The notes below the pieces were generated by a model. The model was given only the letters and a program-made list of their open reading frames with translations, was not told the DNA's origin and did not search any database. A DNA stretch of 64,000 nucleotides, from assembly GCF_022321485.1 (NCBI RefSeq), contig NZ_JAKOGG010000004.1, positions 238,156-302,155 on the forward strand, read 5' to 3'. Below are positions 38,351-48,179 of this stretch, in pieces (position 1 is the first letter of the stretch; each line of letters opens with the position of its first letter). The stretch is from Shewanella electrica (GTDB lineage Bacteria > Pseudomonadota > Gammaproteobacteria > Enterobacterales > Shewanellaceae). The position numbers were made by a program, and so were the translations under genes.

Positions 38351-40267
38351 ATGACAGAACCAGGTTTAGCCCTGTACAGAATGTCACTCGATGACAAAAA
38401 CGCATTTTGGGGCGAGTGTGCCAAATTAATTGATTGGTATCAGCCCTGGGAAAAGGTACTTGATGACAGTGAAGCGCCGTTCTATCACTGGTTTAGTCAA
38501 GGCCAACTCAATACCTGTTTTAACGCTGTTGACCGACACGTTAACCGTGGGGCGGGAGAGCAGGTTGCCATTCGCTATTTTAGTCCTGTCACGCAAACCG
38601 AATATGCGGTGACCTATGCTGAATTACAGGCGCAGGTGAGTCGCTTGGCGGGCTATATTGCATCGCTGGGGCTAGTGAAAGGTGATCGGGTGGTGATCTA
38701 CATGCCGATGATCCCGGAAACCGTCTATGCCATGCTGGCTTGTGCGCGCTTGGGTGTCATTCATTCGGTGGTGTTTGGCGGCTTTGCGGCCAACGAGCTG
38801 GCCACCCGAATTAATGACGCCAAACCTAAGTTAGTGCTCAGTGCTTCCTGTGGTGTCGAACCCTCAGGTGTGGTGCCATACAAGCCATTATTAGATAAAG
38901 CGCTAGAGCAGGCGACGCATAAGGTTGACCACTGCCTGATTTTGCAGCGCAGCCAATATCAAGCGGAGTTGCTGGAAGCACGTGATGCTGACTGGCAGCC
39001 CGCTGTTTGCCAAGCGCAAGCGGTTGACTGTGTGCCCGTAGCGGCCACAGATCCACTTTATATCCTGTATACCTCAGGCACTACCGGGCAGCCAAAAGGA
39101 GTGGTGCGCGATAATGGCGGCCATGCCGTTGCCTTGGCGTGGTCGATGAAGCATGTGTATGACATTGATGCTGGTGATACCTTTTGGGCGGCGTCTGACG
39201 TTGGCTGGGTGGTAGGTCACTCTTACATTGTGTACGCACCGCTGCTGGTGGGCGCGACCACGGTGTTATATGAGGGCAAACCGGTAGGCACGCCAGATCC
39301 GGGGATTTTTTGGCGCACTATCGAAAAGTATCAAGTGAAGTCATTCTTTACCGCGCCAACCGCTATTCGCGCCATCAAACGGGAAGACCCCAACGCGGAA
39401 TATGCCGCTAAAGCTAACTTGAGTTGCCTTAAAAATGTGTTTCTAGCGGGTGAGCGCTGTGATCCTGAAACACTCAATTGGGCGGCGAGTAAGTTAGGTA
39501 AACCGGTGATCGACCATTGGTGGCAAACGGAAACCGGTTGGCCGGTGGCGGCAAACCTGATGGGTATCGATCCTATCCCAATCAAAGCAGGCTCACCGGC
39601 GCGTGCCGTACCGGGATATCAGGTAGAAGTGCTCGATGAATTTGGTGAAAAAGTCGCCGCAGGCAAGTCTGGAAATGTAGTAATAAAACTACCTTTACCG
39701 CCGGGAACGCTGACCACTCTGTGGCAAAATAACCAACGTTTTGCCGATAGCTATTTAAGTATGTATCCGGGCTACTACCTCACGGGAGATGCGGGTTACA
39801 TGGATGACGATGGCTATCTCTACATTATGAGTCGTATCGACGACATTATTAATGTGGCGGGGCATAGGTTGTCTACTGGTCGCTTTGAAGAGGTATTGTG
39901 TCAACATCCTGCGGTCGCTGAGGCGGCGGTGATTGGTGTCGACGATAAGCTCAAAGGCCAAGTGCCGTTGGGGCTGGTGGTGCTCAAGAACGGCGTCGAC
40001 ATCAGCGACGAGCAGTTACACAAAGAGCTGGTAGCGTTGGTGCGGCAGGAGATCGGCCCGGTTGCCGCATTTAAGCTGGTCAGCGCAGTGCAAAAATTGC
40101 CGAAAACTCGCTCTGGTAAAATTCTACGTGGCACGATGCGCAATATTGCTGATAACAAGAGCTTTACCCCGCCTGCAACCATTGAAGATCCGCAGACGCT
40201 CGATATCGTGCGAACAGCATTGACTCGCATGGGCTATGCGGATTCATTGTTGCAGACACACACTTAA
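38351..40267 (+). CDS. prpE: Propionyl-CoA synthetase-like acyl-CoA ligase
   Basis: The 638-residue AMP-forming ligase has the P-loop YILYTSGTTGQPKGV, the WWQTETGWP motif, and the adenylation Lys in LPKTRSGKILRG. The closest family by pattern is PrpE/ACSS3: SVVFGGFAANELATRI and ASDVGWVVGHSYIVYAPLL agree with E. coli PrpE. It activates a short-chain acid, probably propionate or acetate. A strong GGGGAGGA ribosome site precedes it. The position divergent from liuR suggests shared control with leucine catabolism. Acetoacetate or isovalerate as substrate is possible but not shown. Confidence 0.88.
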   Translation: MTEPGLALYRMSLDDKNAFWGECAKLIDWYQPWEKVLDDSEAPFYHWFSQGQLNTCFNAVDRHVNRGAGEQVAIRYFSPVTQTEYAVTYAELQAQVSRLAGYIASLGLVKGDRVVIYMPMIPETVYAMLACARLGVIHSVVFGGFAANELATRINDAKPKLVLSASCGVEPSGVVPYKPLLDKALEQATHKVDHCLILQRSQYQAELLEARDADWQPAVCQAQAVDCVPVAATDPLYILYTSGTTGQPKGVVRDNGGHAVALAWSMKHVYDIDAGDTFWAASDVGWVVGHSYIVYAPLLVGATTVLYEGKPVGTPDPGIFWRTIEKYQVKSFFTAPTAIRAIKREDPNAEYAAKANLSCLKNVFLAGERCDPETLNWAASKLGKPVIDHWWQTETGWPVAANLMGIDPIPIKAGSPARAVPGYQVEVLDEFGEKVAAGKSGNVVIKLPLPPGTLTTLWQNNQRFADSYLSMYPGYYLTGDAGYMDDDGYLYIMSRIDDIINVAGHRLSTGRFEEVLCQHPAVAEAAVIGVDDKLKGQVPLGLVVLKNGVDISDEQLHKELVALVRQEIGPVAAFKLVSAVQKLPKTRSGKILRGTMRNIADNKSFTPPATIEDPQTLDIVRTALTRMGYADSLLQTHT

Positions 40268-40283
40268 TCGCCGCAAATTGGTC

Positions 40284-40310
40284 AAGACCCGCCGCTCGGC
40301 GGGTCTTTTT
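40284..40310 (+). terminator. Terminator after prpE
   Basis: AAGACCCGCC and GGCGGGTCTT form a ten-base stem with a short loop and a T-run. Confidence 0.93.
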
Positions 40311-40466
40311 GTGATCTTGATTCGGAACAATCGATTTTTTCGTAAGTTTTCATCAGTACTATCTGTTTGCATCGGTAATAGTTCATTCAGTAATATACGA
40401 ACTAATTATTGGATGTATCGCACATTTTTGTCTTTTGTGTGAACACAAGTTTGGTGGGAAAACATT

Positions 40467-41996
40467 ATGGAACCCGAGTTAAAAGCTGCAGATATTGGTG
40501 TTATTGGTCTGGGCGTGATGGGTAAAAACCTCGCACTCAATATTGTTGATAATGGTTTTTCTGTTGCAGCGTTTGATCTGGACGAGCAAAAAGTCCAGGC
40601 GGCAGAGCAACAAGCGGCCTCTGAGGTCACAGGACGTGAACAGCGTTTGTTCGGGGTAAACTCTCTCGCGAAGATATTGGCTAGTGTTAAGGCTCCACGA
40701 GTATTTTTGCTGTCTGTGCCGGCGGGTAAAGCGGTCGATAGTATTTGTGATGCCTTAATTGAAGCCGGTGCCATTGCTGAAGATATCGTTATCGATACCG
40801 GTAACAGCCTGTGGACTGACACCGTTGCTCGTGAAAAGCACTACCAAGGCAAGCTGACATTCTTTAGCTCTGCGGTATCTGGTGGTGAAGTGGGTGCCCG
40901 TTTTGGACCTTCGCTGATGCCTAGCGGTGATCGCGCTGCGTGGGATCGTATTGCCCCAATTTTCACTGCGATTGCTGCAAAAGTTGACGGCGCCACAGGG
41001 CAACCGCTGGAACGTCACCAACCGGGTGAAGTGATTGAACAAGGTGAACCTTGTACCGCTTATATCGGTCCTGCAGGCTCTGGTCACTACGTTAAAATGG
41101 TGCACAACGGTATTGAATATGCCGATATGCAACTGATTTGCGAAACGTTCCACTTTATGCAAATCGGCCTCGGCATGAGCACCGTCCAAATCGCCGAAGT
41201 GTTTGAGCGTTGGAATAAAGGCGTATTGAACAGCTACCTGATTGAAATCAGCGCTGAAGTACTGCGCCAAGTTGATCCCCAAACCAACAAACCTTTGGTT
41301 GATATCATCCTTGATAAAGCCGGCCAAAAAGGCACCGGCTTGTGGACTGCGGTAAGCAGTTTGCAACTGGGCTGCCCAGCGTCAACCATCGCTGAAGCCG
41401 TTTACGCGCGTTCAATGAGCACGCAAAAAACCTTGCGTCAGCAATTGGCAACGTCACTGCAAGGCCCAAGCATTGCACCAGTGAGCGCTGACGAACAACA
41501 GCAAACCATCGATGCATTGGAAGCGGCATTGTACTGCGCTAAAGTGACGGCCTATGCGCAAGGTTTCCAAATGATTGCTATGCAAGCTAAAGAGCAACAT
41601 TGGGAATTGGATTACGCTGCTATCGCGCGTATCTGGCGTGCGGGTTGTATCATTCGTGCTGGTTTCCTCAGCACCATTAGCGATGCGTTTGAAGCGAATG
41701 ACCATCTGAGCAACTTACTGTTGGCCGATGGTTTTGCTTCTAAGTTGAACGAGTTGCAAGGCCAATGGCGTCAAGTGGTTGCCAAAGCGGTCGTGAATGG
41801 TATTCCTGTGCCGTGTATCAGCTCTGCGTTAGCTTACTTTGACTCGCTGCGTTGTGAAGTATTGCCAGCGAATCTACTGCAAGGTCAACGTGATTACTTT
41901 GGTTCGCACACCTTTGAAAGAACCGATGCACCAGCGGGTGAGTTCTACCACATCACGTGGAGTGAATCGCCACGTAAGTTGGTGAAAATTGGCTAA
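40467..41996 (+). CDS. gnd: 6-phosphogluconate dehydrogenase, decarboxylating
   Basis: The 509-residue enzyme oxidises and decarboxylates 6-phosphogluconate to ribulose-5-phosphate with NADP+. It has the dinucleotide fold GLGVMGKNLALNI, the substrate-binding SSAVSGGEVGARFGPSLMPSGD, and SGHYVKMVHNGIEYADMQL with the catalytic Lys. It is longer than E. coli Gnd (468) and belongs to the longer type found in Shewanella, with an insertion near LERHQPGEVIEQGEPCTAYI. Its pentose product feeds tal and phosphoketolase, encoded at 19-24 kb. Confidence 0.96.
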   Translation: MEPELKAADIGVIGLGVMGKNLALNIVDNGFSVAAFDLDEQKVQAAEQQAASEVTGREQRLFGVNSLAKILASVKAPRVFLLSVPAGKAVDSICDALIEAGAIAEDIVIDTGNSLWTDTVAREKHYQGKLTFFSSAVSGGEVGARFGPSLMPSGDRAAWDRIAPIFTAIAAKVDGATGQPLERHQPGEVIEQGEPCTAYIGPAGSGHYVKMVHNGIEYADMQLICETFHFMQIGLGMSTVQIAEVFERWNKGVLNSYLIEISAEVLRQVDPQTNKPLVDIILDKAGQKGTGLWTAVSSLQLGCPASTIAEAVYARSMSTQKTLRQQLATSLQGPSIAPVSADEQQQTIDALEAALYCAKVTAYAQGFQMIAMQAKEQHWELDYAAIARIWRAGCIIRAGFLSTISDAFEANDHLSNLLLADGFASKLNELQGQWRQVVAKAVVNGIPVPCISSALAYFDSLRCEVLPANLLQGQRDYFGSHTFERTDAPAGEFYHITWSESPRKLVKIG

Positions 41997-42010
41997 CATT
42001 TCCAGTTAGC

Positions 42011-42038
42011 AAAAAGGCTTCCCGCGGGAAGCCTTTTT
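42011..42038. terminator. Bidirectional terminator between gnd and menA
   Basis: AAAAAGGCTTCCCG pairs with CGGGAAGCCTTTTT as a perfect palindrome with A- and T-runs on its sides. It serves the convergent gnd and menA. Confidence 0.93.
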
Positions 42039-42056
42039 TTGTAGTAAAAAAAGCGT

Positions 42057-42932
42057 TTACACGCCAACCACTAAGCCCACGCTAAACAGTGCGCTGAACA
42101 TCATTGTTAGTTTGGCGGTACGGCCCAATAATGGATTCAGCGATGCGCCAGAGTGTTGCGCAAAATCTGACGACAGCTTGCGTGCCATAATCAGCGACAA
42201 ACCGGCCAATAGCACGGGGAAACCGGGTAGTTGCCCCAGCAAAAAGCCCGCAATAATCAAACCAAATGGCAGATACACCAGCGCTTGATACATCACTTTG
42301 GCTTGCGCTTCACCGATGCGTACCGCCAGTGTTTTTTTACCTGCTTGGGTGTCGGTCCGAATATCACGGGTGTTATTCACCAGCATAATTGCCGCATTGA
42401 GCAGACCAACGGCGCTACCTAATAACCATGATGCGGTAGTAGTAGTGCCAGCTTGTAGGTAATAACTGCCAACAACAGCGACTAAACCAAAAAATACGAA
42501 GGCAGCCAGTTCGCCTAGACCATGTGATGCTAGCGGGTAAGGGCCACCACTGTAACCTAAGGCGCCCAGCATGGATGCCGCTGCCAGAATGGCAATTGGC
42601 CAACCACCGTGCCAAATCAAAAACGAGCCGACAACTAATGACAGCAGCAAGCAAAATGTCATGGCATTGCGCACGTTTTCCGGTTTAATCATACCGCTTT
42701 GGGTGACGCGAGTTGGGCCAACACGTTCAGCGGTATCGATGCCGTTGCGATAGTCGAAATAATCGTTAGCTAAGTTAACAGCAATTTGCAGCAACAAGGC
42801 ACACACCATCGAGGCAATCGCCACTGGCATGCTAAATCTGTCGAGCGGAAGAGCAAGAAAATTACCAATCAGCAGCGGACCTGCAGCAGCAGGTAAGGTA
42901 CGCGGCCGGATGGCGAGGATCCAAGGGTTCAT
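42057..42932 (-). CDS. menA: 1,4-dihydroxy-2-naphthoate polyprenyltransferase
   Basis: The 291-residue UbiA-superfamily membrane enzyme has about eight to nine helices and the prenyl-diphosphate motif NLANDYFDYRNGID (NDxxDxxxD type) near residue 70, with a second Asp-rich motif DIRTDTQAGKKTLAVR. It attaches the isoprenoid tail to DHNA in menaquinone synthesis, the quinone used for anaerobic respiration. I start at ATG 42932 (MNPWILAIRPRTLPAA), which matches the family. The upstream in-frame extension is Cys-rich and not family-like. No good ribosome site is visible. Confidence 0.92.
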   Translation of the reverse strand: MNPWILAIRPRTLPAAAGPLLIGNFLALPLDRFSMPVAIASMVCALLLQIAVNLANDYFDYRNGIDTAERVGPTRVTQSGMIKPENVRNAMTFCLLLSLVVGSFLIWHGGWPIAILAAASMLGALGYSGGPYPLASHGLGELAAFVFFGLVAVVGSYYLQAGTTTTASWLLGSAVGLLNAAIMLVNNTRDIRTDTQAGKKTLAVRIGEAQAKVMYQALVYLPFGLIIAGFLLGQLPGFPVLLAGLSLIMARKLSSDFAQHSGASLNPLLGRTAKLTMMFSALFSVGLVVGV

Positions 42933-43330
42933 TCTGTACCAGCGAGTTAGACCAAATACTAAGGTTATAGGATAACAATTTCTGTTGGGAAAGTTAGTAC
43001 AACAGGAAGAATGCATGTAAAAGAGTTTGAAACAGCGCACATTTGTTGTCCTTCCTTAACTAAAAAATGGCCCCATACTCAATAGAACACGACACATTTG
43101 TCATGAGTTTGGCGTTGGCGCTGACAAGTTTTGCTCGCGCCGCTGTCGACCTTAAACATCTGTGTTGCAGTTTATCGAATGCAGGCACGGGACAAGGAGC
43201 CGTCCCGCCAGCGACAATGCCACAGTGTGGGGTTACGCCGTGCGTATTACCTGCACCAAACGGTGGGTTGAGCAACCTGCTGGCTAAATAGACAGATTGA
43301 AACATTGGTCAGCCAATAGGAGTGGCAAAC
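42933..43330. other. 398-base gap with multi-stem element at 43180-43255
   Basis: No credible gene is seen; overlapping frames on both strands have no family features. A 76-base element has ends TGCAGG (43180) and CCTGCA (43250-43255) that pair, with CACGG/CCGTG continuing the stem. Inside, CGGGAC pairs with GTCCCG, and CCACA with TGTGG. It could be a structured RNA or leader on either strand, or a group of protein-binding palindromes. Confidence 0.5.
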
Positions 43331-44212
43331 ATGCGCTTTAACGACAGAACTATGGTGGTGACGGGCGCGGCATCCGGATTAGGTAGGGCGTTTGCCATCG
43401 CTTTAGCGCAGCGTGGTGCCAGCCTAGCGCTGATTGATAACCAATCCTTAATGGAGGTGAAATGTGCCGTTGAAGCGGTTGGCGCTGAGGCGGTTTGCTG
43501 GCAATGTGATGTCGCGGATGAGGTCAGCATTAGCAATGTTTGCCAACAGATATTAGCGACCTTTGCCCAAGTCGATGGCCTAGTGCTTGCGGCTGGCGTC
43601 CATCACAGCCAAGCGTTAGAACATATGCCAAGACAGGAGTGGCGCCGGCAAATTGATGTCGATTTTGATGGTGCCTTTATGCTTTGCCGCGCGTTTTGGC
43701 CGCACATGAAAGCACAGGGATACGGCCGTATTCTCTTGTTAACAGGTGCCAGCGGTTTATTTGGTGATTATTTTGAGTCGGCCTATGCCACCGCTAAGAT
43801 GGGATTGATTGGCCTGGCTAACTGTTTGAGTCAAGAAGGGCTTAACTACAATATTCACGTCAATACATTGTGCGCGCATGCACTTACCCCGATGACATCG
43901 CAACATCTGGCGGCGGACGTTGCGCCGATGTTTTCTATGGAAACCCCGGTGGCAGCGGCTATCTATCTAATGAGCGACGATGCGCCATCGGGGCAACATC
44001 TCTTGGCGGCCGCAGGCAGCATCAGCCGCGCCTATATTGCTCAGTCCAAACCTTTGTATTTGCCCGCTGCGCGTTGCACGCCGGAAATGTTGCAAAAATC
44101 ATGGAGCAGGTTAAACGCGCATCCCCACCCGTCGGTGAGCCGCAGCGGAGAAGAGCAGATAGTGAAATGGGCCGCATTAGCGTCGAAAGAACATGGGGTA
44201 TTGCTCAAATAG
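43331..44212 (+). CDS. SDR-family oxidoreductase (short-chain dehydrogenase)
   Basis: The 293-residue protein is a classical SDR. TGAASGLGRAFAIAL is the cofactor loop, followed by the family's Asp at LIDNQ, which suggests NAD(H), and CDVADE. The active-site pair is Tyr/Lys in SAYATAKMGL, with the upstream Ser in LLTGASGLFG. The C-terminal 50 residues extend past the usual SDR length. The start is ATG 43331, eight bases after TAGGAG. Many relatives act on hydroxyacyl-CoA or sterol-type substrates, but the substrate here is unknown. The neighbouring tesB suggests, but does not prove, acyl-CoA work. Confidence 0.87.
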   Translation: MRFNDRTMVVTGAASGLGRAFAIALAQRGASLALIDNQSLMEVKCAVEAVGAEAVCWQCDVADEVSISNVCQQILATFAQVDGLVLAAGVHHSQALEHMPRQEWRRQIDVDFDGAFMLCRAFWPHMKAQGYGRILLLTGASGLFGDYFESAYATAKMGLIGLANCLSQEGLNYNIHVNTLCAHALTPMTSQHLAADVAPMFSMETPVAAAIYLMSDDAPSGQHLLAAAGSISRAYIAQSKPLYLPAARCTPEMLQKSWSRLNAHPHPSVSRSGEEQIVKWAALASKEHGVLLK

Positions 44213-44397
44213 CAACATGGTGGAATACCGTCATTATCAGCGTGAGCACAGGGCAAGATAACTGCCTAAAACTGCTATGGATCTCAATTCTTGCGCATGG
44301 TGACGGCTAGTTCGCCGCTTCCTAATGTTAACGCTGGTATTCCGTTATGGGTCTGCGGTAATCTTTGGCGAAGAGAATATCAGATGCAGGATTGTTC

Positions 44398-45282
44398 ATG
44401 AGTCACGTGCTAGATGAGTTAATGTCGCTTTTGGCGTTAGAACGTATTGAAACGGGTTGGTATCGTGGCCAGAGCCAAGATTTGGGCTTTGGCCATGTTT
44501 TTGGTGGTCAAGTCATGGGGCAGGCGTTGAGTGCCGCGCGGCAAACTGTACCGGCAGATCGTCATATCCACTCGTTGCACTCTTACTTTTTACGCGCGGG
44601 TGATGAAAAACTCCCGATTATTTATGACGTGGAAACCATGCGCGATGGCGGCAGTTTTAGCGCCCGCCGCGTGAAAGCGGTGCAGAAAGGTCGGCCGATT
44701 TTTTACATGACTTGTTCTTTCCAAGTGGAAGAAAAAGGCTTTGATCATCAAAGCACCATGCCTGATGTGCAAGGGCCTGAAGGTTTGCTGAACCAACAAG
44801 AGTTAGCCATGACATTGCGAGACAAAGTCCCGCCGAAAATGTTAGAAAAATTCATGGCTGATGCGCCGATTGAGATGCGACTGGTTAATCCGCTCAATCC
44901 GGTGACACCAAATGAGACTGAACCGCGTCGTTATGTGTGGATCCGTGCCAATGGTCATGTACCACCAGATCATGATATGCACGATTATTTGCTGGCATAT
45001 GCGTCCGATTTCAATTTTCTTGTTACCGCCGCCCAGCCACATGGTGTATCGTTTTTGACACCGGGTATGCGCATGGCAACCATCGATCATTCCATCTGGT
45101 TCCATCGCCCTGTTAACTTAAGTGATTGGTTGTTATTTGCCATTGAAAGCCCAAATGCTTGCGGTGGCCGAGGTTATGTTCGCGGTCAGTTCTTCGACCA
45201 ACAAGGTCGATTAATTGCTTCATGTACGCAGGAAGGACTCATGCGAATGACTGACTCACTTCAAACAAAAAAGGATGACTAA
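44398..45282 (+). CDS. tesB: Acyl-CoA thioesterase II
   Basis: The 294-residue double hot-dog thioesterase resembles E. coli TesB: QDLGFGHVFGGQVMGQAL, HSLHSYFLRAGDEKLPIIYDVE, SFSARRV and SDFNFLVTA. It hydrolyses medium- and long-chain acyl-CoA. ATG 44398 is six bases after AGGA and matches the family start; an earlier in-frame ATG at 44365 is less likely. The next gene, ybaY, begins in its stop codon. tesB-ybaY is also the order in E. coli. Confidence 0.95.
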   Translation: MSHVLDELMSLLALERIETGWYRGQSQDLGFGHVFGGQVMGQALSAARQTVPADRHIHSLHSYFLRAGDEKLPIIYDVETMRDGGSFSARRVKAVQKGRPIFYMTCSFQVEEKGFDHQSTMPDVQGPEGLLNQQELAMTLRDKVPPKMLEKFMADAPIEMRLVNPLNPVTPNETEPRRYVWIRANGHVPPDHDMHDYLLAYASDFNFLVTAAQPHGVSFLTPGMRMATIDHSIWFHRPVNLSDWLLFAIESPNACGGRGYVRGQFFDQQGRLIASCTQEGLMRMTDSLQTKKDD

Positions 45283-45686
45283 TGAAGCTGCTTAAAGGTG
45301 TGTTTGCGCTGGTGATGCTACTGTCGGTAGCGGGATGCGTTACGGTTGAACCAGATCCACCTGTAGTGATTAATGGCGCCGCGGGTTACCGTGAAAAACT
45401 GGCATTACCTCCGGGTTGTACCATCACCATTGCGGTGATCGATTTAGATACGCCGGGCGTCATTATTGCGCAAAAGTCCTTTAATGTAGCTCGTGCGCCT
45501 GTGCCGTTTAAATTTATTCTGCCGGCCGATACTATCAGCTCGAAAATTAACTACGGGGTTGTGTCGTTAATCCAATACAACAACAAAGTGATTTTCCAAA
45601 CCTACGATAAGTATCCTGTTATCAACAACGGCAAATACACCGTCGAAGTGATGATGAAAGCGGTACCGCTGGAAAACCTGCAATAG
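45282..45686 (+). CDS. ybaY: YbaY-like lipoprotein
   Basis: The 134-residue protein has a signal peptide (MKLLKGVFALVMLLSVAGC) whose lipobox VAGC marks Cys 19. The body has VIDLDTPGVIIAQKSFNVARAPVPFKF, typical of the YbaY/YscW-type lipoprotein domain (beta sandwich). The start codon overlaps the tesB stop by one base. YbaY has no firm role; the domain resembles a T3SS pilotin, but no secretion genes are present here. Confidence 0.88.
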   Translation: MKLLKGVFALVMLLSVAGCVTVEPDPPVVINGAAGYREKLALPPGCTITIAVIDLDTPGVIIAQKSFNVARAPVPFKFILPADTISSKINYGVVSLIQYNNKVIFQTYDKYPVINNGKYTVEVMMKAVPLENLQ

Positions 45687-45709
45687 TTTGCCATCGGCAA
45701 GCGTCATGT

Positions 45710-45760
45710 CCGTCCTAAGATATGTGCGCGGTGTCACCAAGGCCTCGCATGTTAGGACGG
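45710..45760. repeat. Inverted repeat downstream of ybaY
   Basis: CCGTCCTAA (45710-45718) and TTAGGACGG (45752-45760) pair perfectly, and inner TGCG/CGCA can extend the stem. Its AGGACGG core occurs again near 45,854. No T-run follows, so its role, perhaps transcript protection, is open. Confidence 0.55.
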
Positions 45761-45871
45761 TGCATAAAGGCCAGCGTGTAATCACATTGCCTGCGTTGAC
45801 GGTTTGAAAATGAGTGTTGTCGTAAAGATGTCCGCTTGATGTAAACCTATTTCAGGACGGAACACCGCAAT

Positions 45872-45901
45872 AAAAAAGGTGCTGATATCAGCACCTTTTT
45901 T
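45872..45901. terminator. Bidirectional terminator, tesB-ybaY / chemoreceptor
   Basis: A perfect 30-base palindrome, six A then GGTGCTGATATCAGCACC then six T, forms a strong terminator on both strands between the convergent genes. Confidence 0.95.
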
Positions 45902-45919
45902 GTCTTTGAATATTTAGCT

Positions 45920-47929
45920 TTACACTTTGAAAACGCTAATTTGGCGCTTCAAGGTGGTGGCCAACTCTGCCAATTGATCGGCAGACTGCACTGTATCGTT
46001 GGCGCGGGAATCGCCTTCTTTTGCCAAGTCGGTGATTTCGTGCAGACTACGAGTCACGTCCGCCGCAACCGAACTTTGTTGTTCCGTCGCGCTAGCAATG
46101 CTGCTTACTGAGATGGCTAAGTCAGCGATGCGTTGCGCAATCTGCATAAGTTGCTGATTAGCCGCAGAGCCTTGCTGCGATGATTTTTGCCCCAGCAAGT
46201 GGCTCTCATCCATGCGAGACGCAGTATCTCGTACCTTAGATTGCAGTTGCAGAATCGTCTGGCTGATCTCAGAAATAGATGCCTGAGTACGGCTCGCCAA
46301 GGTGCGAACTTCATCGGCCACCACCGCAAAGCCGCGACCTTGCTCACCGGCGCGGGCAGCTTCAATGGCAGCATTAAGTGCTAGCAAGTTAGTTTGCTCG
46401 GCGATGCCATTAATAACTTCAGTGATCTTGTTGATGGCTTCACTTTCTTTGGCAACACCTTCAACCGCTTGGTGACTTTGGGTCAACTGCTCTGACAAGG
46501 TTTCCAGCGCATGCACAACTTGCAACAAAGCTTGTTGGCCTTCTTGTGCGGCACTATCCACTTGTCGACTCTGGTCCGCACTTTGGTTGGCATGATTAGC
46601 GACATCTCTAATTGAAGTAGACATCTCTTCAATTGCCGTGGCGATTTGATCGGTTTGCGACATCAGTGCCTTGGCTTCTTCGCCGTTTAAGCGGGCGGTG
46701 TTTTGCGCGGTGCTCGCTTGTGCTTCCAGCGTTTGTACTGAATCCAATAACGAGCGGATCAGCTTACGCAAGTTTTGCGTCATCAAGCTGGCGCTATAGC
46801 TAATGCGGTCAACTTCGTTTTCACTAGCACTGCTGATGTTGGGTAGGTCAATACTGAGATTACCTTTACCCAGTTGCTCCATATGCTCTTGCAAGCGGCG
46901 TAACGGATTTACTGTTTTCACCAACACCATCGACAGCAACGCAGTGATTGCCAGAATACCTACCAGCGAAATCAACATGCTGACGTACAGCAAAAATTGG
47001 CTTTCTTCGTTCAACTCAGCCGATTTAGCTTGGCCGATAATAAGCCAATCCCAGCCGGGGATCGCTGCACTGAGGCTCACCATTTCGTCGCCACTATGAT
47101 TGGTAAAGCTAAACATCTGGTCTTGCTGTGCTAGCAGTTGTTGCAGCGGCAAACCATCCAACTGACTCGCTTCTACTGGGTTACCGATGGGCAACGATGG
47201 ATGAGCAATCAACGAATTATCGGCTTGACGCAGTACCATGTAGTAACCGGACTCCTCAATGCGTAGCTGCTTCATCGATTGCTGCAGTTGTAGCAGTGAG
47301 TCGGTAATATCAAAACCGATATAGAGAATCGCGACCACTTGGCCTTGGGGATCCTTCATCGGTTGGTAGATGGTCATATAATCTTTGCCAAAGAGTTTGG
47401 CATAACCTTCGTAGGTCTCACCATTGATTAATTTGCTATAACCCGGGTGTTTTTGACCGAGATACGTGCCTAAGGCGCGCGTGCCATCAGCCTTGGTTAA
47501 CGAGGTCGAGATTCGCAGAAAGTCATCACCATCACGCACAAAAATGGTTGCGTTACCGCCTGTGAGTTTGGCGTAACGGTCAACTTTGCTTTTAGATGAG
47601 TTGATCAGTTCACGGTCTTGCATCAACGCTGGGGTGTCTTTGCCCAGAATGTTAATGGTTTTACCCTCGGGCTTGTAGAATTGTCCCGGATACATTTCGC
47701 GAAACACTTGACTATTGCGGCGAGCGAGAATGAGTAAGGTGTCGTACTGAAGCTTCAGTAGGTCCTCAACTGAATGCATTTGAGCTTGCACACCTGTCAG
47801 CGCCTTGTCACGCAGTGCATTGGCTGCGGACTTATAAGAAATGGCGCCTATCAGGCCAAACACGACGATAGTAAGTATAAATGACAGCGTCCCTATCTGT
47901 TTGGCTATGGGCCAGTTGCGGTAGTTCAT
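45920..47929 (-). CDS. Methyl-accepting chemotaxis protein with Cache sensor
   Basis: The 669-residue receptor has an N-terminal membrane helix (about residues 13-31) and a ~280-residue periplasmic Cache_3/Cache_2-type sensor, with [11 protein letters not shown] and [26 protein letters not shown] second membrane helix (about 310-335), a HAMP domain and a cytoplasmic signalling domain follow, with the conserved hairpin [20 protein letters not shown]. It signals to the CheA/CheW array to steer swimming. The C-terminus has no NWETF-like receptor-docking tail. The ligand is unknown; such Cache domains often bind small organic acids or amino acids. Confidence 0.94.
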   Translation of the reverse strand: MNYRNWPIAKQIGTLSFILTIVVFGLIGAISYKSAANALRDKALTGVQAQMHSVEDLLKLQYDTLLILARRNSQVFREMYPGQFYKPEGKTINILGKDTPALMQDRELINSSKSKVDRYAKLTGGNATIFVRDGDDFLRISTSLTKADGTRALGTYLGQKHPGYSKLINGETYEGYAKLFGKDYMTIYQPMKDPQGQVVAILYIGFDITDSLLQLQQSMKQLRIEESGYYMVLRQADNSLIAHPSLPIGNPVEASQLDGLPLQQLLAQQDQMFSFTNHSGDEMVSLSAAIPGWDWLIIGQAKSAELNEESQFLLYVSMLISLVGILAITALLSMVLVKTVNPLRRLQEHMEQLGKGNLSIDLPNISSASENEVDRISYSASLMTQNLRKLIRSLLDSVQTLEAQASTAQNTARLNGEEAKALMSQTDQIATAIEEMSTSIRDVANHANQSADQSRQVDSAAQEGQQALLQVVHALETLSEQLTQSHQAVEGVAKESEAINKITEVINGIAEQTNLLALNAAIEAARAGEQGRGFAVVADEVRTLASRTQASISEISQTILQLQSKVRDTASRMDESHLLGQKSSQQGSAANQQLMQIAQRIADLAISVSSIASATEQQSSVAADVTRSLHEITDLAKEGDSRANDTVQSADQLAELATTLKRQISVFKV

Positions 47930-48140
47930 TGTCTAATCTCTTATTAAAATTATTGATTGTTCAAGCTCAGAGCCATAGTTGAGTACAGGCTAGACGCTTG
48001 TGGCTATATCAGGATGCGTTCGATGTTGAGTATAGCTGTTATCGGCCATCCACAAGATTTTGTTAGTTTAATCTACTAAATAATCTAAAAAGTGAATCCG
48101 TTAACAGGGACCAAATTTAGTCCCAATTGTGCATAAGAAA

Positions 48141-48173
48141 AAGCAGCTAACTTTGCGGTTAACTGCTTCTTTT
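48141..48173 (-). terminator. Terminator after the chalcone-isomerase-like gene
   Basis: AAGCAGCTAAC and GTTAACTGCTT form a near-perfect 11-bp stem with a six-base loop; minus-strand reading ends in a T-run. Confidence 0.88.
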
Positions 48174-48179
48174 ATTGCC

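Noticed and set aside
43180-43255. Cobalamin riboswitch suggested by a GCCGTCCCGCCA-like segment
   Set aside because: The conserved core needed before and after that segment is missing, and the gene downstream is an SDR with no link to B12.
43060-43305. An 81-residue minus-strand frame (and a plus-strand counterpart) between menA and the SDR gene
   Set aside because: Both strands are open over the same stretch, neither has a good ribosome site or family pattern, and the DNA has RNA-like pairing.
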